Source: an uncultured beta proteobacterium (lineage in GTDB: Bacteria > Pseudomonadota > Gammaproteobacteria > Burkholderiales > Burkholderiaceae_C). Taken from it: a stretch of DNA of 5,971 bases. Within the stretch, counting starts at the first letter, position 1; the number at the start of each line of letters is the position of its first letter. The position numbers and the translations under genes were made by a program. The stretch is from contig CAISLL010000238.1 in NCBI GenBank assembly GCA_903886165.1, forward strand, positions 1 to 5,971. The letters run 5' to 3'. Below, in pieces: positions 1 to 5,514 of this stretch. Below the pieces are notes generated by a model. It was not told the DNA's origin and made no database searches. It worked only from the letters and a program-made list of their open reading frames with translations.

Positions 1-362
1 ATCTGGCTACTTTGCAGGTCACGCATATTGCGCGTGACGATGAACTCGGCACCACCCGCCACTGCAACCTCAATCAAGTGGTTATCTGATTCGTCTGACA
101 GGTTGGGCCTCCATAGGTAGTACACCTTTGTCCATTCGCAAAGTGACAGGAAAACATCCAGCAAGTTCTCGCGTTCGCTGGCATTTAGCCTGCTTTTGGT
201 GAAAAGCGCATCACGCGCGAGAACGGCTTCGTATTCGGCTAGCAAAGATGCGCCTATCAAAGGTGTGAATCTATGTTCAAAACAGGCTCGTATGACAGCA
301 TTGGATGCACCCACACCAATGCAGGCACCCACAAAGACGTTGGTATCAATGACTATGCGCAT
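1..362 (-). CDS. PIN-domain RNase, putative toxin component (3' end cut by window edge)
   Basis: The reverse strand from an ATG at 362 gives 120 residues that run off the left edge without a stop. The start MRIVIDTNVFVGA is the classic first strand of a PIN domain. Likely metal-binding acidic residues are D6 in IDTN, E43 or E45 in LLAEYEAVL, D93 in SDESDNH and D115 in the final TRNMRDL motif. The order and spacing fit the COG1569 (PIN_3) family, whose members are mostly annotated as Mg-dependent ribonuclease toxins of toxin-antitoxin pairs. The ATG at 362 is the only usable start, because an in-frame TGA lies four codons upstream; no good Shine-Dalgarno sequence precedes it. No antitoxin-like frame lies in the roughly 180 bp upstream, so any partner would have to lie downstream, outside the window. 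The family call is firm; the toxin role is inferred from the family. Confidence 0.88.
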   Translation of the reverse strand, partial: MRIVIDTNVFVGACIGVGASNAVIRACFEHRFTPLIGASLLAEYEAVLARDALFTKSRLNASERENLLDVFLSLCEWTKVYYLWRPNLSDESDNHLIEVAVAGGAEFIVTRNMRDLQSSQ

Positions 363-489
363 CGCGATATGGTATCAAATTTGCAACCAAAAGCGAAGGT
401 GATCAAAAATTTGGTGATAAAAGTTCCAAACCCCCTGGACATCGACAGCCGAAATCGGTAACTTGGGTACTCTGAGCCAATGGACGATT

Positions 490-792
490 TTGTCGGTATT
501 TCGGTATTTCGGTATTAGGTCATTTGGCGGCCTGACTGCGACTTTCGGGCAATACTCAGACTTGGCAAGTCGGGTGCGGTTGCAGGGTTGTAGCTTCTGC
601 GGTAGCGCACTTCACAGCGCTTGCTACCCTCGTAAACCGTGAGGTGGGTCAATCGAATTGGAGACGACGGCCCCGACAATGCGCCAGAGTTTTTGTTGCG
701 ACAAATGCAGACGGCGAACAACTCCAGAATCGGTGCTCTTTCTCGGGCGACGGGTCTATCCTGGGTTCATTATGGTTTTGCTGAGCGGCATG
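490..792 (+). pseudogene. Remnant of a zinc-ribbon, transposase-associated-type protein with an internal stop
   Basis: The frame through position 640 is open from 421 and encodes a four-cysteine zinc ribbon. A CSFC pair (589-600) is followed by GSALHSACYPRKP, then a TGA at 640-642, then GG, an SFCCDKCRRRTTPESV stretch (688-735) and FLGRRVY. The frame continues unchanged across the TGA, and changing that TGA to CGA would restore an expected PRKPRGG motif. This is therefore a single nonsense change rather than a frameshift. From memory the pattern (CxxCG, LHxAxYPRKPRG, FCCxxCRRRTTPxSVxFLGRRVY) belongs to a family of bacterial proteins often found among transposon debris; I cannot confirm its formal name. 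Similarity seems to stop at about 790, after VLLSGM, so the gene also appears 3'-truncated. The 5' boundary is uncertain: no ATG is present, TTG 490 is only a candidate, and recognisable sequence begins at about 550. Confidence 0.55.
493..516. repeat. Three perfect tandem copies of an 8-bp unit
   Basis: The unit TCGGTATT occurs three times head to tail with no mismatch. It lies between the start of the PIN gene and the recognisable part of the zinc-ribbon pseudogene. A unit length that is not a multiple of three, in a tract this short, suggests replication slippage or the edge of an insertion. No function can be read from it. Confidence 0.9.
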
Positions 793-806
793 CCGGGAGC
801 CTGCAG

Positions 807-1043
807 GTGCTGCCGGCCGCGGATCAAGGGCAGGCGCAAACCTACAAGCACCTGCAACTTTTACAGGCAACCCATGGCCTGCGTATCGAGCTTTCCGCTG
901 CTGCAGGTTTTAGTGGACCCCATTGGCTGCAAAGTGATATTCTGGCTTGCCCGGATCCCACCCACCTTGTCTGGACAACAGGTGGCACACTGGTGCCGGA
1001 TGCTGAGTTTCAGAAATTTCTGGACTGGTCCCCATCAAGCTGA
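807..1043 (+). CDS. Short hypothetical protein or 3' fragment of a gene
   Basis: From about 790 the protein-like frame switches to one ending in TGA at 1041-1043. It encodes YKHLQLLQATHGL, a Gly/Ala-containing middle and LVWTTGGTLVPDAEFQKFL near the end, with CTG- and GCC-rich codon use like the neighbouring core genes. A GTG at 807 is preceded at seven bases by GGGAG, so a 78-residue product is possible. The same frame stays open upstream to a GTG at 639, which would give 134 residues, but there it overlaps the zinc-ribbon remnant in another frame and has no ribosome binding site. It is followed 50 bp later by the next plus-strand gene. I recognise no family. It may be the tail of a larger gene whose front was lost when the zinc-ribbon fragment became its left neighbour. 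Confidence 0.35.
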   Translation: MLPAADQGQAQTYKHLQLLQATHGLRIELSAAAGFSGPHWLQSDILACPDPTHLVWTTGGTLVPDAEFQKFLDWSPSS

Positions 1044-1093
1044 CCAAACTAGGTTCTGCTGGCGTCCTTGTTCATTTTGAAGGAAGCAATTTG

Positions 1094-1828
1094 ATGCCAG
1101 AAACTGAACCGAATGTACTTTTTGCCAACCACTCAACGGCCAAGCTATTGGCCATCGTGTCCGTTGAACATTCTGAAAGGGTCAGGTGTGGGCAGCCCAA
1201 CTGCGGGCACTCTGTTTATCGCCGGATTCACGTGGTCAGGGAAAACAGCAAGTTGATGGTGCTCGGCTCAACTTGCTTTGCAAAACGGTATGGAAATGAT
1301 GCTGCCCTGGGTTCGGCGCGGTTTGGTGGCGGTGAAGGCAAACCTTTGACGCAAGCAGAGCGAGAGCTCCTTGTGAACAATACGCAGGCGCTTCTTGAGC
1401 AATTTGAAATAGAGGCAGCAGCCCTAGAAGCTGCAAAGGTAAAGCCGACCCCACCAACGGTTTTGCAGCCAAGACCGTTCAGAGCCATTCAACACGTCAT
1501 CGCCTCGGTGCCTCCCCGTGAGACGCCATGGGAATGGGTCAAGCCTTTGAGTTCAGTGATTTTCTTGAAACTCAAAGACGGGTCAGGCTGGATGCGTGCC
1601 CAGCGACGGGACGATAAACATTTGTTGGTACCGTGGCCAGTCTTTGAGGGGTGGGACGAGGCTTTGCCGCCACTCTTTGGTCCAATAGACAGTGCCTGCG
1701 GTGGTCACCTTCTTCCTGACGTGATTGCCGCATTGAGGTATTTACGCAATCATGCAGAGTGGGAGACAAAACCTGGTCGATGGAGAGACGTATTGACCGA
1801 AATTGCCAGCAGAACTGCGAGTTCCTGA
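1094..1828 (+). CDS. Hypothetical protein with an N-terminal Cys/His zinc-type cluster
   Basis: This 244-residue protein begins at ATG 1094, preceded by an AGGAAG ribosome binding site eight bases upstream; the TTG codon just before the ATG is not needed. The N-terminal part holds C32, C37 and H39 in CGQPNCGH, followed by a basic strand (VYRRIHVVRE) and C61 in LGSTCFAKRYG, a likely zinc-binding mini-domain. Residues 84-116 form a charged, Ala/Glu-rich probable helix. A Pro-rich linker follows at 117-142. The C-terminal half has many tryptophans (W146, W148, W166, W181, W187, W223, W230) and ends in a helix. No signal peptide or membrane segment is visible, so a cytosolic location is expected. 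I do not recognise a named family and assign no function. It lies 50 bp after the preceding frame and 68 bp before the next gene on the same strand, so the two complete genes may be co-transcribed. Confidence 0.8.
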   Translation: MPETEPNVLFANHSTAKLLAIVSVEHSERVRCGQPNCGHSVYRRIHVVRENSKLMVLGSTCFAKRYGNDAALGSARFGGGEGKPLTQAERELLVNNTQALLEQFEIEAAALEAAKVKPTPPTVLQPRPFRAIQHVIASVPPRETPWEWVKPLSSVIFLKLKDGSGWMRAQRRDDKHLLVPWPVFEGWDEALPPLFGPIDSACGGHLLPDVIAALRYLRNHAEWETKPGRWRDVLTEIASRTASS

Positions 1829-1896
1829 CTGTCAATGTGGCTGGAAAATCCCGATCTGACGGCACAATCGCATAACCTCACCAATCAGGAGTGCAA

Positions 1897-2232
1897 ATGG
1901 CTGAATATGGCGAGTGGAACAAGAAGGGGGCGACGCTCAGCGACGCAACTGCGCTCAAGGACTATGGCGTAAATAGAGACTTCATAGTTCAAGGCATTCA
2001 GGCGGGGAAACTTGAGTACCGCGAAGGTGCGGTATGGGGTAACCCCTACATCAAGGTTCTAAAGAGTCAGTTGGAGCGGTTCATTGCAGAGGAACTTGGG
2101 TCGAACTATCTGGCCAATAAAACCTCACAAACCGAATTGCGCAAAATCAACAAGGAAATTGCCGAGTTGAAAAAGAAAATTAAGGACTTGCTTGCGCGCA
2201 AGGATGAACTTGAAAAATCAGTTGCGCTTTAG
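1897..2232 (+). CDS. Small winged-helix (excisionase-like) protein with a C-terminal coiled coil
   Basis: The protein has 111 residues from ATG 1897, set by an AGGAG sequence (1887-1891) five bases upstream; a GTG two codons earlier overlaps that site and is unlikely to be the start. Residues 12-40 (TLSDATALKDYGVNRDFI then QAGKLEYREG) resemble the helix-turn-helix and wing of MerR/excisionase-type DNA-binding folds: a helix, a turn at YGV, a recognition-type helix, then a strand pair. Residues 51-68 form another helix. Residues 77-109 are rich in Lys, Glu and Leu with heptad-like spacing (ELRKINKEIAELKKKIKDLL), a strong coiled coil for dimerisation. From memory, near-identical N-terminal sequences occur as conserved hypothetical proteins in many proteobacteria, without a defined role. 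A small DNA-binding regulator or architectural protein is the best guess. It is the last gene of the plus-strand run and is followed by a repeat-rich non-coding region. Confidence 0.85.
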   Translation: MAEYGEWNKKGATLSDATALKDYGVNRDFIVQGIQAGKLEYREGAVWGNPYIKVLKSQLERFIAEELGSNYLANKTSQTELRKINKEIAELKKKIKDLLARKDELEKSVAL

Positions 2233-2386
2233 CCTGAAATTAGCACCGACTTTGGGAACTCAGATTTGATAACAATGAAATTGACTTTCGAAGGACGGAT
2301 GTTTGCAAGTGTTCACTCGAACAGACTGATTGAGCGACAGCCTCAATCCCTGCCATCAATTTGCTCCGCTAATTTGGCTTGGCGCT

Positions 2387-2408
2387 TTCGTATTAGATTT
2401 AATACGAA
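2387..2408. repeat. Perfect 9-bp inverted repeat with 4-bp centre (operator-like)
   Basis: TTCGTATTA (2387-2395) and TAATACGAA (2400-2408) are exact inverted copies around GATT. Arm length and spacing fit a dimeric repressor operator; as RNA it would form an AU-rich hairpin too weak and lacking a T-run to act as a terminator. Nothing in the sequence links it to a specific regulator. Confidence 0.75.
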
Positions 2409-2412
2409 TTTC

Positions 2413-2447
2413 ATATGATTTTGCAAATGAATTTATATGATTTGCAA
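2413..2447. repeat. Pair of 13-14-bp direct repeats
   Basis: ATATGATTTTGCAA (2413-2426) and ATATGATTTGCAA (2435-2447) differ only by one T in a T-run. Their starts are 22 bp apart, about two helical turns, which would place two bound proteins on the same DNA face. The arrangement is iteron- or operator-like but has only two copies. Confidence 0.75.
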
Positions 2448-2449
2448 CT

Positions 2450-2466
2450 GTGTCTTGATGAGACAC
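2450..2466. repeat. Small perfect inverted repeat
   Basis: GTGTCT (2450-2455) and AGACAC (2461-2466) flank a TGATG loop. It follows the direct-repeat pair immediately and could be a third binding site or a short RNA hairpin. No T-run follows on either strand, so a terminator role is not supported. Confidence 0.6.
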
Positions 2467-2519
2467 GCTCAATGTTGTGACTGAGTGATCTTGAAGAGCG
2501 TTTCTTGGTCTCTGGCGTT

Positions 2520-2592
2520 GAGCGCGGCGATTTTTGGGTCCGGCGCGCTCATAATGGATGTCGGGCGCGGATGGCCTGCCGGAGCGCGGCGA
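2520..2592. repeat. GC-rich patch with an 11-bp direct repeat and internal inverted repeat
   Basis: GAGCGCGGCGA occurs at 2520-2530 and again at 2582-2592, 62 bp apart. The first copy's GAGCGCG is also mirrored by CGCGCTC at 2544-2550, and TCCGGC (2539-2544) is mirrored by GCCGGA (2578-2583). The patch contrasts sharply with the AT-rich DNA on both sides. It may be a small repeat element or a gene fragment; the sequence does not decide. Confidence 0.5.
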
Positions 2593-2761
2593 AGTAGCCC
2601 AAAGGTCGATTTTTCTCGGAATTTGTATTTTGAAATTTGTCAAAATTCGGATGAAAATCGGGTTTGTTTGTAAAAGATTTCAAAATTTTTGTGAGCTTGT
2701 CTAAAAAGACTATTACAAACAATGACTTACGCCATGTAAAACCTGTTGATAACTTCAGTGG

Positions 2762-4501
2762 TCATGGTGGGGTGGTAGTCTCATAAAGCCTGGCAACGGC
2801 CTCCGCCAATTTGATGCCATCCACACCTGCTGAGAGAATGCCGCCTGCGTAGCCAGCGCCTTCGCCGCCCGGGTACAAGCCCTCGGTGTTGACACTCTGA
2901 AAGTTTTCCCCGCGCGGCATGCGCAAGGGCGACGAGGTGCGGGTTTCCACACCTGTTAACACGGCGTCCGGCATGTCAAAACCCTTGATTTTTTTACCAA
3001 ACGCAGGCAGTGCCTCGCGCATGGCGTCAATCGCATAGTGCGGCAGGGCATGGTGCAGGTCACCCAGTTTGACGCCCGGCTGGTAAGACGGCAACACCGA
3101 CCCAAAACTGCTTGATGCTTCGCCCTGGATGAAGCCACCCAGCAGTTGCCCAGGGGCCTCGTAATTGCTGCCGCCCATCACATAGGCGTTGGATTCCAGT
3201 TGCCGTTGCAGGTTGATGCCTGCCAGTGGATGAACAGCTGTCGCGTCATTTGCTATTAATTCAAGAGCTTCTTTGGCATATTTAACACCATCTAGAGGCC
3301 CAAAGGCTTCAATAAACGAAGCATTCTCCTGTGGGTAGTCCACGGGTTCGATGCCGACCACAATGCCGGCGTTGGCATTGCGCTCATTGCGTGAATACTG
3401 GCTCATGCCATTGGTCACCACGCGACCCGGCTCGGAAGTGGCTGCCACCACGGTCCCGCCGGGGCACATGCAAAAGCTGTACACCGCACGGCCATTGCGG
3501 GCGTGGTGCACCAGTTTGTAATCAGCTGCGCCCAGGTTGGGATGGCCGGCGTGGCGGCCCCAACGGGCGCGGTCAATTACGCTTTGCGGGTGTTCTATGC
3601 GAAAACCCACAGAAAAGGGTTTGGCATCCAGGCGCACACCACGCCCATGCAGCATGGCAAAGGTGTCACGCGCGCTGTGGCCGAGCGCCATCACCACCTG
3701 GTCGGCGCGCAAGTCGTAGCTTTGCCCAGTGGATTGGTCCAGCACGGTCAGTCCCCGCACCCGACGGCCATGCACATTGCTTTCAATCTGCACGTCGGTC
3801 ACACGCTGCTCAAAACGTATCTCGCCACCCAGCGCGATGATCTGCGCGCGTAGGTTTTCCACCACCTTGACCAGTTTGAAGGTGCCAATGTGCGGGTGTG
3901 ACTCCACCAGGATTTCGGGCGGCGCACCGGCTTTGACAAATTCCTCCATCACTTTGCGGCCCAGGTGGCGCGGGTCCTTGATCTGGCTCCACAACTTGCC
4001 GTCCGAGAAAGTGCCGGCGCCGCCTTCGCCAAACTGAACATTGCTTTCCGGGTTCAACACGTGTTTGCGCCAAAGACCCCAGGTGTCCTGGGTGCGCTCA
4101 CGCACCTTTTTGCCACGCTCCAGCACAATCGGCTTGAAGCCCATCTGGGCCAGCATTAGCGCTGCAAGGATGCCACAGGGGCCAAAACCGACCACCACCG
4201 GGGGCAACGACAGGTTTACTGGGGCCTTTGCCACCAGCCGGTATGCCATGTCGGGCGTGGGTTGAATATGAGGGTTGTGCGCGTTCCGTTGAAGTGCGGG
4301 CGCCTCCTGTGCCGGGTCAGTGAGTCTGGCATCCACGATGTACACCACCCGAACCTTGGCCTGGCGCGCATCAAAACTGCGTTTGAAAATGTGCCACTCG
4401 GCCAATTCGGTGGCTGACACACTCAGGGTTTGCAGGATGAGGGCATGCAGATCGTCGGGGGTGTGGTCAAGCGCAAGCTTGAGTTCAGAGAGTCGGATCA
4501 T
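2762..4501 (-). CDS. FAD-dependent dehydrogenase (COG2509 family) with an in-frame insert
   Basis: This 579-residue protein starts at ATG 4501 with MIRLSELKLALDH, typical of the family's N-terminus; the ribosome binding site is weak. Residues 1-60 form the small N-terminal domain. The Rossmann motif is GFGPCG (105-110), with LERG at 127-130 as the end of the second strand, which binds FAD ribose. The family signature NVQFGEGGAGTFSDGKL is at 154-170, ALGHSARDT at 272-280, MCPGG at 345-349, and the closing FAD motif YPGGEGAGYAGG at 543-554. Members are cytosolic flavoproteins annotated as uncharacterised FAD-dependent dehydrogenases; the substrate is unknown and I assign none. Residues 392-423, between DYP and HPLAG, look like an extra segment encoded by DNA of about 41% GC. 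The gene follows cysK on the same strand after 95 bp, so co-transcription is possible. Confidence 0.93.
   Translation of the reverse strand: MIRLSELKLALDHTPDDLHALILQTLSVSATELAEWHIFKRSFDARQAKVRVVYIVDARLTDPAQEAPALQRNAHNPHIQPTPDMAYRLVAKAPVNLSLPPVVVGFGPCGILAALMLAQMGFKPIVLERGKKVRERTQDTWGLWRKHVLNPESNVQFGEGGAGTFSDGKLWSQIKDPRHLGRKVMEEFVKAGAPPEILVESHPHIGTFKLVKVVENLRAQIIALGGEIRFEQRVTDVQIESNVHGRRVRGLTVLDQSTGQSYDLRADQVVMALGHSARDTFAMLHGRGVRLDAKPFSVGFRIEHPQSVIDRARWGRHAGHPNLGAADYKLVHHARNGRAVYSFCMCPGGTVVAATSEPGRVVTNGMSQYSRNERNANAGIVVGIEPVDYPQENASFIEAFGPLDGVKYAKEALELIANDATAVHPLAGINLQRQLESNAYVMGGSNYEAPGQLLGGFIQGEASSSFGSVLPSYQPGVKLGDLHHALPHYAIDAMREALPAFGKKIKGFDMPDAVLTGVETRTSSPLRMPRGENFQSVNTEGLYPGGEGAGYAGGILSAGVDGIKLAEAVARLYETTTPP
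3233..3328 (-). repeat. Probable repeat-derived in-frame insert inside the FAD dehydrogenase gene
   Basis: Thirty-two codons (residues 392-423) separate the DYPQ and HPLAG motifs, which as I recall lie almost adjacent in relatives. By hand count the segment is about 41% GC, well below the surrounding gene. On the plus strand its core, GCTATTAATTCAAGAGC then CATATTTAAC then CTAGAGGCCC, resembles from memory the roughly 50-bp AT-rich repeats scattered between genes in Comamonadaceae. The frame is kept, so the protein is probably still made. The exact borders are uncertain by several codons. Confidence 0.55.
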
Positions 4502-4544
4502 GGCGGCTGTGGGGTGGGCTTGTGTTCATCAAGCAGAAACCGCG

Positions 4545-4550
4545 ATTTTA
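4545..4550 (-). promoter_or_regulatory. Possible -10 element upstream of the FAD dehydrogenase gene
   Basis: On the minus strand, TAAAAT lies 43 bp upstream of the ATG at 4501, in the context GGTAAAATCGCGG that I recall from promoters of this bacterial order. No good -35 hexamer is found at 16-18 bp, so this is weak. If it is real, the gene can be transcribed independently of cysK. Confidence 0.3.
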
Positions 4551-4570
4551 CCGGGCGCTCTCAAAGCGGG

Positions 4571-4591
4571 TCCCGGCCATTCAAGCCGGGA
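4571..4591 (-). terminator. Stem-loop just after cysK, possible terminator or attenuating hairpin
   Basis: Seven-bp perfect arms, TCCCGGC (4571-4577) and GCCGGGA (4585-4591), flank a seven-base loop and begin five bases past the cysK stop on the minus strand. No T-run follows, so intrinsic termination would be partial at best. The hairpin may instead stabilise the cysK mRNA or separate it from the downstream FAD gene. Confidence 0.4.
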
Positions 4592-4596
4592 GCCGA

Positions 4597-5514
4597 TCAG
4601 GTGGGCAGAAAACCTTCGACTGACAAATAGCGCTCACCGGTGTCGTAATTAAAGCCCAGCACAGTGGCACCGGGGGCAAGGTCGGGCAGTTTTTTTGCGA
4701 TGGCCGCCAGCGTGGCGCCGCTGGAAATACCAACCAGCATGCCTTCTTCAGTGGCACTGCGGCGGGCAAATTCGCGGGCGGGTTCGGCATCTACCTGGAT
4801 CACCCCGTCGAGCAAGGCGGTGTGCAGGTTTTTCGGGATAAAGCCAGCGCCAATGCCCTGGATCGGGTGCGGGGCGGGCGCGCCGCCCGAGATCACGGGG
4901 GAGGCGCTTGGCTCCACCGCAAACACCTTGAGCTTGGGCCATTTGGCTTTCAGCGCCTGCGCCACGCCGGAAATGTGGCCACCGGTACCGACCCCCGTGA
5001 TGAGCGCGTCAATGCCATCGGGAAAGTCTTCCAGGATTTCCTGCGCGGTGGTGCGGGCGTGCACCTCCACATTGGCCGGGTTCTCGAACTGTTGCGGCAT
5101 CCAGCTGCCGGGTGTGGCGGCCACCAGTTCTTCGGCCCGGGCAATGGCACCCTTCATGCCTTTTTCACGCGGTGTCAGGTCAAACGAGGCGCCGTAAGCC
5201 AGCATCAGGCGGCGGCGTTCAATACTCATGCTGTCGGGCATGACCAGAACGAGCTTGTAGCCCTTGACGGCAGCCACCAGTGCCAGGCCGACACCGGTGT
5301 TGCCGGAGGTCGGCTCGATGATGGTGGCACCGGGCTGCAGCGCGCCGGATTGTTCGGCGGCTTCCACCATGCTCAGTGCAATGCGGTCCTTGATCGAGCC
5401 GCCGGGGTTGCTGCGCTCGGACTTGATCCAGACGTTGTGGCCTGCGCCAAACAGGCGGTTGATGCGCACATGCGGTGTGCGGCCAATGGTCTGCAGGATG
5501 TTGTCGACTTTCAT
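4597..5514 (-). CDS. cysK: Cysteine synthase A (O-acetylserine sulfhydrylase)
   Basis: This 305-residue PLP enzyme makes L-cysteine and acetate from O-acetylserine and sulfide, the last step of assimilatory cysteine synthesis in the cytosol. PGGSIKDR carries K42, the expected Schiff-base lysine. TSGNTG (69-74) is the substrate-binding loop, GTGGH (176-180) the phosphate-binding loop, and GISSGAT (262-268) includes the serine that contacts the PLP ring nitrogen. PHPIQGIGAGFIP (215-227) is typical of CysK rather than CysM, and the length matches the family. The start at 5514 is supported by GAGGAG (5524-5529 on the minus strand) nine bases upstream. It is divergent from rnpB and upstream of the FAD dehydrogenase gene on the same strand. 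A 22-codon frame overlaps its start codon. No CysB site could be identified by eye. CysM or a cystathionine beta-synthase relative is the only alternative, and is less likely. Confidence 0.95.
   Translation of the reverse strand: MKVDNILQTIGRTPHVRINRLFGAGHNVWIKSERSNPGGSIKDRIALSMVEAAEQSGALQPGATIIEPTSGNTGVGLALVAAVKGYKLVLVMPDSMSIERRRLMLAYGASFDLTPREKGMKGAIARAEELVAATPGSWMPQQFENPANVEVHARTTAQEILEDFPDGIDALITGVGTGGHISGVAQALKAKWPKLKVFAVEPSASPVISGGAPAPHPIQGIGAGFIPKNLHTALLDGVIQVDAEPAREFARRSATEEGMLVGISSGATLAAIAKKLPDLAPGATVLGFNYDTGERYLSVEGFLPT

Larger units (their letters stand above)
2233..2761. other. Non-coding interval between convergent genes, rich in small repeats
   Basis: This 529-bp stretch lies between the stop of the winged-helix gene and the stop of the FAD dehydrogenase gene, and no convincing gene occupies it. 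Four zones are visible. Positions 2233-2386 are featureless. Positions 2387-2466 hold two perfect inverted repeats flanking a direct-repeat pair. Positions 2515-2600 form a GC-rich patch with an 11-bp direct repeat. Positions 2605-2755 are strongly AT-rich, with a GTTTGTAA (2666-2673) and TTACAAAC (2713-2720) inverted pair and a small GTCT/AGAC hairpin at 2699-2710. I find no classical GC-stem plus T-run terminator for either converging gene. The abrupt composition changes suggest a patchwork of inserted segments. Confidence 0.6.

Noticed and set aside
363..461. Short minus-strand frame upstream of the PIN gene as a possible antitoxin
   Set aside because: It encodes only about 26 residues, starting MSRGFGTFITK, with no DNA-binding or acidic character and no ribosome binding site.
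658..1080. A single 140-codon gene in the zinc-ribbon frame
   Set aside because: The first part is the genuine zinc-ribbon remnant, but after about 790 the translation becomes Cys/Arg/Phe-rich and unlike any continuation of that family, while another frame looks coding. It is treated as a truncated pseudogene.
2400..2407. TAATACGA resembling the start of a T7-type phage promoter
   Set aside because: Only eight bases match; the following bases do not continue the consensus, and the match is fully explained by the 9-bp inverted repeat.
2485..2673. 62-codon plus-strand frame with a hydrophobic start resembling a signal peptide
   Set aside because: No ribosome binding site, it crosses the GC-rich to AT-rich border, and its tail is low-complexity. 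The hydrophobic run is short and probably accidental.
2699..2710. GTCT-AAAA-AGAC hairpin as a terminator for the FAD dehydrogenase gene
   Set aside because: A four-bp AT-containing stem without a following T-run on either strand is too weak to call an intrinsic terminator.
2744..2752. TGTTGATAA, one mismatch from a DnaA box
   Set aside because: A single isolated near-match beside the end of a gene, with no cluster of boxes and no dnaA or dnaN nearby. It does not support an origin.
3331..3853. Two overlapping plus-strand frames of 116 and 169 codons antisense to the FAD dehydrogenase gene
   Set aside because: Arg/His/Cys-rich compositions without domains, fully inside a gene with strong family motifs on the other strand.
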